Notes under the pieces: model-generated
What the model saw: only the letters and a program-made list of their open reading frames with translations
Told to the model about the DNA's origin: nothing
Database searches by the model: none
Assembly (NCBI GenBank): GCA_963807085.1
Contig: CAWEBB010000021.1
Coordinates: 1-64,000 of the forward strand
Direction: 5' to 3'
Length of the DNA: 64,000 nucleotides
Origin: JACKII01 sp963807085
GTDB taxonomy: Bacteria > Pseudomonadota > Alphaproteobacteria > Bin95
Part shown: one piece after another, positions 53,866-61,674 of the stretch
Position numbering within the stretch: the first letter of the stretch is position 1
How the letters are laid out: each line of letters opens with the position of its first letter
Position numbers and translations under genes: made by a program

Positions 53866-54861
53866 ATGCGCGCTGCCTGGTATGAAAAATTGGGCCCTGC
53901 CCGCGAAGTATTGCAGGTGGGCGAACAGCCGACCGTCACAGCCGGCCCGGGTGAGGTGCGGGTGAAGCTGCACGCCTCCGGCATCAACCCGTCGGACGTG
54001 AAGCGGCGCAGCGGCTATGGCCGCTATACCAAGCCGGACGGCCCCATCGTCATCCCCAACAGCGACGGTGCGGGCGTCGTGGATCAGGTCGGCGCGGGCA
54101 TCGGCGAGGAATGGCTCGGCCGGCGGGTCTGGCTGTTCAACGGCCAGCGCCTCGGGCGGACGCTAGGCACGGCGGCGGAATACATCGCCCTGGACGCGCG
54201 CCTGGTCACGCCGCTGCCGGAGAGCGTGAGCTTTGCCGCGGGCGCCTGCCTCGGCATTCCCTGCATGACGGCGCACTATGGCGTGTTCTCCGAAGGGCCG
54301 GTGCATGGCAAGACCGTGCTGGTGACGGGCGGCGCGGGAGCAGTTGGCCATTATGCAATCCAGCTCGCGAAGTGGGGCGGTGCGGAGGTGTTTTCCACAG
54401 TCAGCGGCCCGGCCAAGGCGGGGGAGGCCGAGGAGGCGGGCGCGGATCATGTGCTGAACTACCGCGAGCAGGATATCGGCCAGGCGGTGCTGGACCTGAC
54501 CGGCGGGCGGGGCGTCGATCATACCTGCGAGGTTGATTTCGGCGGCAACCTGGCCGCGAGTGTGAAATGCATGGCGCAGAACGGCTCGATCACCACTTAC
54601 GCGTCGGACGGCGAGCGCTCGCCCGTGCTGCCGGTCGGCGACCTTATGGCCCGCTGCGTCACTATTCGCATTTTCGTGCTGAACTCCCTGCCGCGGGCGA
54701 AGCTGGAGCAGGCCCAAAACGACATCACCCGCTGGCTGACGGAGGAGGAGCGCGTGCACCGGGTGCCGGAAACCTTCCCGCTGGCGGAGATCGCCGCAGC
54801 GCATGAGGCCGTGGAAGCATACGAGAAATTCGGCACGGTGGTGGTTGATCCGACGCGATAA
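53866..54861 (+). CDS. Zinc-independent MDR, quinone oxidoreductase-like
   Basis: A 331-aa NADPH-dependent medium-chain dehydrogenase/reductase. KLHASGINPSDVKRRSG, IPNSDGAGVVDQVGAGI, FAAGACLGIPCMTAHYGVF, the nucleotide site VLVTGGAGAVGHYAIQLAKW (GGAGAVG) and HTCEVDFGGNLAASVKCM. No zinc ligands. ATG 53866 follows GAGAGGGA; residues upstream of it are not conserved-looking. Confidence 0.9.
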   Translation: MRAAWYEKLGPAREVLQVGEQPTVTAGPGEVRVKLHASGINPSDVKRRSGYGRYTKPDGPIVIPNSDGAGVVDQVGAGIGEEWLGRRVWLFNGQRLGRTLGTAAEYIALDARLVTPLPESVSFAAGACLGIPCMTAHYGVFSEGPVHGKTVLVTGGAGAVGHYAIQLAKWGGAEVFSTVSGPAKAGEAEEAGADHVLNYREQDIGQAVLDLTGGRGVDHTCEVDFGGNLAASVKCMAQNGSITTYASDGERSPVLPVGDLMARCVTIRIFVLNSLPRAKLEQAQNDITRWLTEEERVHRVPETFPLAEIAAAHEAVEAYEKFGTVVVDPTR

Positions 54862-55066
54862 CTTCAATGCCTCTCTCCTCGCCCGATTGTGGCGGCGGAT
54901 TTAGCCGACGGCCGGCACGATTACGTGAATGCCTTGCCATATCTCGCCCTGCACGGCACGCTCTATGGGTTGACGGGATTTTTTTTTAATGTCTGCGCAG
55001 GCCTCTTGCCCCACGACATCGCTATGGTCGGGCGCTGCCATTGCTCGCTGCTGCAGGTAAAGACCG

Positions 55067-56314
55067 ATGACCGCTTCCTCGGATGCCGCTTCGAGTCCCG
55101 GCTTGGGACGCATCATGGTGCTGGTGCTGTTGCCGTTCGGCGGCGGCTATTTTTTGAGTTACCTGTTTCGCGCCGTTAACGCCGTCGTTGCGCCCGATCT
55201 GGTGCGGGATATCGGCCTGTCGGCCAGCGGCCTGGGGCTGTTGACCGCGGCCTATCTGTTTGCCTTCGCCGCATTTCAATTGCCGCTGGGCGTACTGCTG
55301 GACCGTTATGGCCCGCGCCGGGTGCAGACCGTGCTGCTGCTGACGGCTGGATGCGGCGCGCTGTTGTTCGGGCTCGCCGAAAGCGAGGGTCTTTTGATCG
55401 CCGCCCGCGCGCTGATCGGCCTGGGCTTTGCGGGCGGCCTGATGGCGAGCTTCAAGGCGGTGGCCGAATGGGCGCCGCCGGGGCGGATGCCGCTGCTCAA
55501 TTCCTGGGTGATGGCGTTCGGCGGCATCGGCGTTATCGCTGCCAGCACGCCCGCCGACCTGGCCGTCCAGGCCTTTGGCTGGCGCGCGGTCTTCATCGCC
55601 TTGGCGGCCGTTACCGCCCTGGCGGCTGCCGCGATATGGACCGTCGTTCCCCGGCGGGGCGAGGCACGGCAGTCCGGAGAGACGCTTGGCCGCCAGATGA
55701 AGGCGCTGGGCACCATCTATACCGACCGGGAGTTCTGGAGGGTCGCACCGGTGATCACCATGACCTGCGCCAGTCATATCGCTGTGCAGACATTATGGGC
55801 CGGTCCCTGGCTCGCCGATGTCGGTGGTTTGGGGCGCGACGCCGTCGCCCTGGTGCTGACCACGATGGCGGTGGCGTTTACCATCGGCATCTTGGGCGGA
55901 GGCGCCCTGGCCGACTGGGTGCGCCGGTTCGGGCGCGGCCCGCTGTTCGTCATGATGATCGCGACCATGATGTTCATGATCAGCTTCGCCGGTTTGATCG
56001 TGGCGCCGTCTGCCTGGATGGTACCGCTCTGGATCGTCTTCGCCGCTACCGGCCAACTGGGGGTGCTGGGATATCCCTATTTCTCCGAGTATTTCGGCAC
56101 GTCTCTGGCCGGGCGGGCCGGGACAGCGATCAATCTGCTGGTATTCGGCGGCGCGTTCGCGATCCAGTATGGCATTGGAGCGGTGCTCGACCTGTGGACC
56201 GCTTCGGAGACAGGCACTCATCCGCCGGAAGCTTACGACATCGCCTTCGGCATCGTGTTCGGGCTGCTGATCGTGAGCTTCGGCTGGTTTTTTGTCGGAA
56301 GGCCCAGGCGATAA
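55067..56314 (+). CDS. MFS transporter (415 aa)
   Basis: A 12-helix major-facilitator permease. The loop 2-3 signature GVLLDRYGPRRVQTVLLL and its repeat in the second half GGALADWVRRFGRGPLFVM are clear; DFWR-type central loop between helices 6 and 7 (RQMKALGTIYTDREFWRVAP). Substrate unknown. About 205 bp follow the quinone-reductase gene, with a nine-T run at 54979. Confidence 0.9.
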   Translation: MTASSDAASSPGLGRIMVLVLLPFGGGYFLSYLFRAVNAVVAPDLVRDIGLSASGLGLLTAAYLFAFAAFQLPLGVLLDRYGPRRVQTVLLLTAGCGALLFGLAESEGLLIAARALIGLGFAGGLMASFKAVAEWAPPGRMPLLNSWVMAFGGIGVIAASTPADLAVQAFGWRAVFIALAAVTALAAAAIWTVVPRRGEARQSGETLGRQMKALGTIYTDREFWRVAPVITMTCASHIAVQTLWAGPWLADVGGLGRDAVALVLTTMAVAFTIGILGGGALADWVRRFGRGPLFVMMIATMMFMISFAGLIVAPSAWMVPLWIVFAATGQLGVLGYPYFSEYFGTSLAGRAGTAINLLVFGGAFAIQYGIGAVLDLWTASETGTHPPEAYDIAFGIVFGLLIVSFGWFFVGRPRR

Positions 56315-56431
56315 CCGGCGTTGTCGGGTGCGCGGAAAGCGGAGTTCGAAGACTGCGGGTGGGCCGCGCGACCGGAGAAAGATCCCGGATGGCGCTGTGC
56401 GCCTCCGGGAAAACAAGGCCGGGAAAGCGCG

Positions 56432-57109
56432 TTAAACGTCCGGCGGCGCCAGCACGCCGCAATCGTCGGCGAAGTGCAGCGGTGCGCCGGTCTTCGCCTG
56501 GAGCTCCGCCCGGCCTAGACCGTCAAGCAACTCGCGGACGGCAAAGCCTCTGTCGGTCACATCGACCACGGCCAGGTCGGTGTAGATGCGCTTCACGCAT
56601 GCCGGCGCGGTCAGCTTGTAGCGGCATTTCTGCAGCAGGCGGGGTGCGCCGTCGCGGGTCGTGTGCTGCATCATAATGCGCACCTCTTTCGCGCCCACCG
56701 CCAGGTCCATCGCGCCACCGATCAGCGGCCCCTTGCCCTTCATTTCGGCGTCCCAGTTGGCCAGGTCGCCGTTCAAGGCCACCTCGAACCCACCCAGCAG
56801 GGTCACGTCGATGTGGCCGCCGCGGATCATGGCGAAGCTGTTGGCGGAGGTGACGATGGAGGCGCCGGGGATCAGGGTAATGAACTGGCTGCCGGCATCG
56901 GTCAGGTCGCGGTCGGCCGCGTCGCCCTCTGCCAGGCCGCCGACACCGAGCACGCCGTTCTCGCTTTGGAACAGCACTTCCTGGTCTTGGGGGCAGTAAT
57001 TGGCGCAGAGCACCGGCATGCCGAGCCCCAGGTTGACGACCATGCCATCTTCCAGATCCCGTGCCGCGCGCCAGGCGATCTGGTTGCGGGAAAGCGGTTT
57101 GTAGCTCAT
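56432..57109 (-). CDS. scoB: 3-oxoacid CoA-transferase subunit B
   Basis: A 225-aa beta subunit of a family I CoA-transferase. LEDGMVVNLGLGMPVLCANY, the catalytic-Glu block FQSENGVLGVGGLAEGD, GASIVTSANSFAMIRGGHIDVTLLGGFEV and GGAMDLAVGAKEVRIMMQHT. Together with the alpha subunit upstream it moves CoA between acids such as succinate and acetoacetate. ATG 57109 by homology. Confidence 0.92.
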   Translation of the reverse strand: MSYKPLSRNQIAWRAARDLEDGMVVNLGLGMPVLCANYCPQDQEVLFQSENGVLGVGGLAEGDAADRDLTDAGSQFITLIPGASIVTSANSFAMIRGGHIDVTLLGGFEVALNGDLANWDAEMKGKGPLIGGAMDLAVGAKEVRIMMQHTTRDGAPRLLQKCRYKLTAPACVKRIYTDLAVVDVTDRGFAVRELLDGLGRAELQAKTGAPLHFADDCGVLAPPDV

Positions 57110-57126
57110 GTCTTTTGCTCTCCGCT

Positions 57127-57807
57127 TCAAGAATCGCGGCCATCGGGCAGCTGGATGACCCGGTGCACGAACACGCCCGGGACGTGAATGTCGGATGTCG
57201 GCAACAGGCCCTCCATCAGTTCCTTGACCTCCACCACGGTGCAGTTCGCGGCCGCGGCCATGTCGTAGCCGAAATTGCCTTGCGTGCCCCGGAAATAGAG
57301 GTTGCCGTAGCGGTCGGCGCGCTCCGCCCGCATCAGCGCAAAGTCGGCCTTCAGCGCCGTTTCCAGCACGCACATCACGCCGTCGAATTCGCGATGCTCC
57401 TTGCCCTCGGCGATGGGCGTGCCGACACCGGTAGGCGTGTAGAAGGCGGGTATACCCGCACCGCCCGCGCGGATGCGCTCGGCGAACGAGCCTTGCGGGG
57501 AAAGGTCCAGGGTCAGCGTTCCGTCCTCCAATTGCAGCTCGGAAATGCCGGAGGCAGCACCGCGGCTGCGGGCGGCCGAGGCGACCACGTGCGTCACCTG
57601 TTTTCGCTCGAAAAGCGCATGGGCGTAATCTTCCAGATAACGCACGCTGTTGGAGACGATGGTCAACTCCCCGGCGGTTATGTCGGCCAGTCCGCGCATC
57701 AGGTTGACCGGCACGCCGGCGCCGCCAAAGCCGCCGAACATGATGGTCATGCCATCGCCGATGCCGGCTAGCGCCTCGGCAAGGGTGGAAACGCGTTTGT
57801 CGATCAC
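57127..57807 (-). CDS. scoA: 3-oxoacid CoA-transferase subunit A
   Basis: A 226-aa alpha subunit: GDGMTIMFGGFGGAGVPVNL, LTIVSNSVRYLEDYAHALFE, AGGAGIPAFYTPTGVGT, ALKADFALMRAERADRYGNLYFRGTQGNFGYDMA. I chose the GTG at 57807 (reading VIDKRVSTLAEAL), with AAGGA upstream, over an ATG at 57876 that adds 23 unconserved residues. The stop is 17 bp before subunit B; the pair is an operon. Confidence 0.9.
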   Translation of the reverse strand: MIDKRVSTLAEALAGIGDGMTIMFGGFGGAGVPVNLMRGLADITAGELTIVSNSVRYLEDYAHALFERKQVTHVVASAARSRGAASGISELQLEDGTLTLDLSPQGSFAERIRAGGAGIPAFYTPTGVGTPIAEGKEHREFDGVMCVLETALKADFALMRAERADRYGNLYFRGTQGNFGYDMAAAANCTVVEVKELMEGLLPTSDIHVPGVFVHRVIQLPDGRDS

Positions 57808-57955
57808 TCGAAACAATCCTTCAGCATTGACTTGTTGATCGGCGCATTTGTCGATCCGGTTTGCCGTCTCTAGCAATATACCGGCACAAGCAATATCAAA
57901 GGTAACACTTTTGCCAAAATCGTGCGCTTGGCCCCAATCGTTCCGGAGTTTTCAA

Positions 57956-59029
57956 ATGGCGCTGCGTGAAACAGCCTTCTCTGCCGTCGACACCCCCGCC
58001 GTCTGCCTCGACCTGGATGTGGTCGATGCGAATTTGCAGCGGTTTCAGGACTACTGCACGGCAAATGGCATGAACGCCCGCCCGCATATCAAAACCCACA
58101 AGCTGCCGGACTTCGCCCATCGCCAGGTCGAGTTGGGCGCCATCGGCATCACCTGCCAGAAAATCGGCGAGGCGGAGGTGATGGCGGCAAGCGGCATCGA
58201 GGACATCCTGCTGACCTACAACATCCTAGGGGCGCCGAAGCTGGCGCGGCTGAAGGAACTGGCGCGGCATTGCAAGCTGACCGTGGTGGCGGACAACCAA
58301 ATGGTGGCGGACGGCCTGGCCGAGGCCTTTGCCGGCGGCCCGCCGCTGCGCGTGCTGGTGGAATGCGATTCCGGCGGCGGCCGTTGCGGCGTGCAGACGC
58401 CGGAGGACGCGGTGGCGCTGGCCGAGGCGATCGACCGTGCGGATGGCGTGCATTTCGCCGGCCTCATGACCTATCCGCCGAAGGGCCGGATCGAGGTGGT
58501 GCGCGACTGGCTCGGCCAGGCCATGCATGCCTTTCAGCGGGCCGGCCTGGAGTGCGAGGTCGTCTCCAGCGGCGGCACGCCCGATATCTGGCGCGCGCAC
58601 GAGGTAACGGCGGCAACAGAGCATCGGGCCGGCACCTATATCTATAACGACCGCATGATGGTCCGTGCCGGCGCGGCCACATGGGATACCTGCGCGCTGG
58701 ACGTGCTGACCACCGTCGTCAGCCGCCCGACCGAGACCCGCGCGGTGCTCGACGCCGGCTCCAAGGCTTTCTCCAGCGATTTGGGCGGCTTGGAGGGGCA
58801 TGGCTACGTTCGGGAATACCCGGATGCGGTGATCCGTTCGCTCAGCGAGGAACACGCGGTCGTGGACCTGTCGGCCTGCACCGGCGCGAAGCCTGCCATT
58901 GGCGAGCGTCTGCGGGTAGTGCCGAACCACGCCTGTGTCGTCTCCAACCTGTTCAACATGGTGCACGGCCTACGCGACGACCGGGTGGAGCGCGTCTTTA
59001 CCGTCGAAGCGAGAGGGTTAATGCAATGA
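57956..59029 (+). CDS. DSD1-like PLP enzyme (D-threonine aldolase/D-serine dehydratase type)
   Basis: A 357-aa alanine-racemase-fold PLP enzyme. DTPAVCLDLDVVDANLQRFQ and RPHIKTHKLPDFAHRQ carry the PLP Lys (KTHK). CDSGGGRCGVQTPEDAV, GLMTYPPKG, VSSGGTPDI and the C-terminal metal site PNHACVVSNLFN (His-x-Cys) match D-threonine aldolase/eukaryotic-type D-serine dehydratase. CGGAG precedes ATG 57956. Its last codons overlap the next start by four bases (ATGA), tying it to the N-carbamoylase-like gene; both point to D-amino-acid metabolism. Confidence 0.87.
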   Translation: MALRETAFSAVDTPAVCLDLDVVDANLQRFQDYCTANGMNARPHIKTHKLPDFAHRQVELGAIGITCQKIGEAEVMAASGIEDILLTYNILGAPKLARLKELARHCKLTVVADNQMVADGLAEAFAGGPPLRVLVECDSGGGRCGVQTPEDAVALAEAIDRADGVHFAGLMTYPPKGRIEVVRDWLGQAMHAFQRAGLECEVVSSGGTPDIWRAHEVTAATEHRAGTYIYNDRMMVRAGAATWDTCALDVLTTVVSRPTETRAVLDAGSKAFSSDLGGLEGHGYVREYPDAVIRSLSEEHAVVDLSACTGAKPAIGERLRVVPNHACVVSNLFNMVHGLRDDRVERVFTVEARGLMQ

Positions 59030-59958
59030 ATATTAGTGGGGGCAAGCGCCGCGTTATTTATGCCGCCGCCGCCCAACTGGGTCCCATTGCCCGCGTCGAG
59101 CCGCGGGAGTTGGTAGTTGCACGCCTTACCGCCTTGATGGAAGAAGCCCGGGCACGCCGGGTAGACTTGGTCGTGTTCCCGGAGTTGGCGCTGACCACGT
59201 TTTTCCCGCGCTGGTTTTTCGAGGACGAGGGCGACCTGCTGCCGTTCTACGAGACAGAGATGCCGAACGCCGCGGTGCAGCCGCTGTTCGATTTGGCGAA
59301 GGCGGCGGACATTGGCTTCTACCTGGGCTATGCCGAACTGACGCCAGAAGGCCGCCGCTTCAACACCTCCATCCTGGTGGACAAACAAGGCAAAATCGCC
59401 GGCAAGTACCGCAAGGTACATTTGCCCGGCCATGCGGAGCACGAACCGTGGCGGCCGTTCCAGCATCTGGAAAAGCGCTATTTCGAACCTGGCGACTATG
59501 GCTTCCCGGTCTGGGAAACCATGGGCGGCGTGATGGGCATGGCGATCTGCAACGACCGCCGCTGGCCCGAGACCTATCGCGTGATGGGTCTGCAGGGGGC
59601 CGAACTCATCATGCTGGGCTACAACACGCCCACCACCTATGCGCCCGTGCCGGAGCACGACCACCTGCAGAGCTTCCACAGCCACCTGTCGATGCAAGCA
59701 GGTGCCTATCAGAACGGCGCCTATGTGATCGGAACGGCCAAGGCGGGGATGGAGGAAGGCTGCATGCTGCTCGGCCAATCCTGCATCATCGCGCCGACGG
59801 GCGAAATCATCGCGCAGGCTTCGACCCTGGATGACGAACTTATTGTCGCCCGGCTCGATCTGGAGAAGTGCGCCGAGATCAAGCGAAACGTCTTCGACTT
59901 CGACCTGCACCGCCAGCCTCAGCATTACGGCATCATCAGCGCGCCGAAGAAGAAATAA
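59026..59958 (+). CDS. N-carbamoyl-D-amino-acid hydrolase-like nitrilase
   Basis: A 310-aa carbon-nitrogen hydrolase. The catalytic triad is visible: Glu in VVFPELALTTFFPRWFF, Lys in YRKVHLPGHAEHEPWRPFQH, and Cys in MAICNDRRWPETYRVMG, the wording typical of N-carbamoyl-D-amino-acid amidohydrolases. Length and C-terminal HRQPQHYGII also fit. It would release D-amino acids, NH3 and CO2. Translationally coupled to the PLP enzyme and convergent with hyuB. Confidence 0.9.
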   Translation: MNISGGKRRVIYAAAAQLGPIARVEPRELVVARLTALMEEARARRVDLVVFPELALTTFFPRWFFEDEGDLLPFYETEMPNAAVQPLFDLAKAADIGFYLGYAELTPEGRRFNTSILVDKQGKIAGKYRKVHLPGHAEHEPWRPFQHLEKRYFEPGDYGFPVWETMGGVMGMAICNDRRWPETYRVMGLQGAELIMLGYNTPTTYAPVPEHDHLQSFHSHLSMQAGAYQNGAYVIGTAKAGMEEGCMLLGQSCIIAPTGEIIAQASTLDDELIVARLDLEKCAEIKRNVFDFDLHRQPQHYGIISAPKKK

Positions 59959-59960
59959 GC

Positions 59961-60006
59961 GCCGTCATTGCGCGCTGCCTGTAACTATTAGCAATGATGA
60001 CGGCTG
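59961..60006. terminator. Inverted repeat between convergent genes
   Basis: GCCGTCATTGC and GCAATGATGACGGC pair with a three-base bulge around a 20-base loop. It lies between the stops of the N-carbamoylase-like gene and hyuB and may serve as a bidirectional terminator. There is no T-run. Confidence 0.45.
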
Positions 60007-60021
60007 CTTGAAGCCGGAGGT

Positions 60022-61674
60022 CTACTCCGCCGCCACTTGCTGGCTGGGTGCGGAGACCATGCCGTTGGCAAAGTCCGCGTCCCGCGCCTGCGGTTGGCGC
60101 TTGGCGGGCAGTCCGTAACCACCGCCGCCGCCCGGCCGGATCTCGATCACGTCGCCCTTTTGGAAAGTCAGGTTCGCTTTGGGCGGCACAACGGTCACCT
60201 TGTCGCCGCGGTAAAGCAGGGTTCGGCCGCTGACTGCCGCATCGCCGCCGAAAACGCCTCCCGGCGCGAGCCGGTGGCGGTCGGCGTAGGTTTGGAGCTT
60301 CACGTCATCCTTCAGGATCTGGTAGCGCCGGATGAAGCCCGCGCCGCCGCGGAACTCGCCATCGCCAAAGCTGTCCGGCGCCAGGGCATAGCCGGTAACG
60401 CGGAAGAAATCATAGTCAGCGTCCAGCGACTCGACCGGCGTGTTGGAGCAGTTGGAGAGCGGCGAGTCCACCGCATCGACACCGTCGTTGCCCGCGCCCG
60501 CGCCATAGCCGCCGCCAAAAATCTCCAGGTAGACGCTGTAGCCCTTCTCTCCCAGATGGGCGAGACAAAAGCTGGTGGTCGTATCGAACCCGGGCGCAAT
60601 CACCTGGCCAGGCACCGCCTTGGCCAACGCGTCCATTACTGCGTTATAGGCGCGATAGGCCGGCAGCAGGCGCGCCCGCACCGGTGCCGGCGGGCGCGGG
60701 TTCAGGATGCTGCCATAGGGAACGTTGACCTTGATCGGCCGCTTGCAGCCCTCGTTGAATGGAATGTCGGGGGCGGAGATCACCGACTTCACGCACGACA
60801 GCGCCGCTGCAAGGGTCGAGGCATAGGGACAGTTGATGTTGGTCGGCACCTGGCCGTCCGTGCCGTCGAAGTCCACCTCCAACTCATCGCCTTTGATGGT
60901 GACGGTGCAGCGGATATGCACCGGCTCGTCGCCCACGCCATCGTCATCAACCGCGGCATGGCCCTGGTAGACACCATCCGGTGCCGCGGCGATACCCGCC
61001 CGCATCCGCCGCTCGCAATAGTCGAGCAGTTCCGCCATGGCCGCCTTGATCTTCTCTGCGCCATATTTCACCGCCAGTTGCTGCAAGCGGTTCTCGGCGA
61101 TGGCATTGGCGGCAAACTGGGCGTTCAGATCGCCCATGGTCAGGTCGGGCACGCGCACGTTCAGGCGCAGCAGCGCTTCGAGGCGGCCGCCGTTCCAGTC
61201 CTCGTGCCAGTTCCACTTGGAGGGCGGGATACGGATGCCCTCGGCGTACACGTCCGGAGCCTTCATGTTCAGGCCGGGCTCGCCGCCGCCGAGGTCGAGG
61301 TGATGGGCGACGCTCGCCGAGAACGCGATTACCTCGCCATCCACGAACACGGGCGTGAAGATGAACACGTCCTGCAAGTGCTGGCCGCCCTGAAACGGGT
61401 CGTTCTGCATTAGGAAATCGCCCGGCTTCAAAGTGTCTGGCGGGTGCAGTTCCAGGCAAGGCTTGCAGGTGGCGCTGATGCCGCCAAGCTGCATTGGGAT
61501 CAGGTCCGCCTGGGCGATGACGTTGCCCTGCCTGTCCAGGATCGCGGCGGAGCCATCCTGCGCTTCCCGGAGGATGGGAGTGTAGGCGGACTTGACCAGC
61601 TTGGTACCCGCCTCGTCCGCCGCGGCTTGGATCGCCTGGGAGATGACGGCATAGTCGATGGGGTCGAGGGTCAT
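60022..61674 (-). CDS. hyuB: Hydantoinase/oxoprolinase family, B subunit
   Basis: A 550-aa HyuB-type subunit. DPIDYAVISQAIQAAADEAG, LMQNDPFQGGQHLQDVFIFTP, HHLDLGGGEPG, FDGTDGQVPTNINCPYAST, GGGYGAGAGNDGVDAVDSPLSNCSNTP and the Gly-rich end IRPGGGGGYG match the family. Acts with HyuA as an ATP-dependent amidohydrolase of hydantoins, oxoproline or acetone-like substrates. ATG 61674 overlaps the hyuA stop (ATGA). Confidence 0.92.
   Translation of the reverse strand: MTLDPIDYAVISQAIQAAADEAGTKLVKSAYTPILREAQDGSAAILDRQGNVIAQADLIPMQLGGISATCKPCLELHPPDTLKPGDFLMQNDPFQGGQHLQDVFIFTPVFVDGEVIAFSASVAHHLDLGGGEPGLNMKAPDVYAEGIRIPPSKWNWHEDWNGGRLEALLRLNVRVPDLTMGDLNAQFAANAIAENRLQQLAVKYGAEKIKAAMAELLDYCERRMRAGIAAAPDGVYQGHAAVDDDGVGDEPVHIRCTVTIKGDELEVDFDGTDGQVPTNINCPYASTLAAALSCVKSVISAPDIPFNEGCKRPIKVNVPYGSILNPRPPAPVRARLLPAYRAYNAVMDALAKAVPGQVIAPGFDTTTSFCLAHLGEKGYSVYLEIFGGGYGAGAGNDGVDAVDSPLSNCSNTPVESLDADYDFFRVTGYALAPDSFGDGEFRGGAGFIRRYQILKDDVKLQTYADRHRLAPGGVFGGDAAVSGRTLLYRGDKVTVVPPKANLTFQKGDVIEIRPGGGGGYGLPAKRQPQARDADFANGMVSAPSQQVAAE

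Noticed and set aside
54979..54987. Nine-T run as a rho-independent terminator after the quinone-oxidoreductase gene
   Set aside because: No convincing GC-rich stem lies directly upstream, so it is not called.
58681..59025. N-terminal extension of the N-carbamoylase-like gene
   Set aside because: The frame is open upstream but overlaps the PLP-enzyme gene in another frame; the ATGA overlap at 59026 and homology fix the start.
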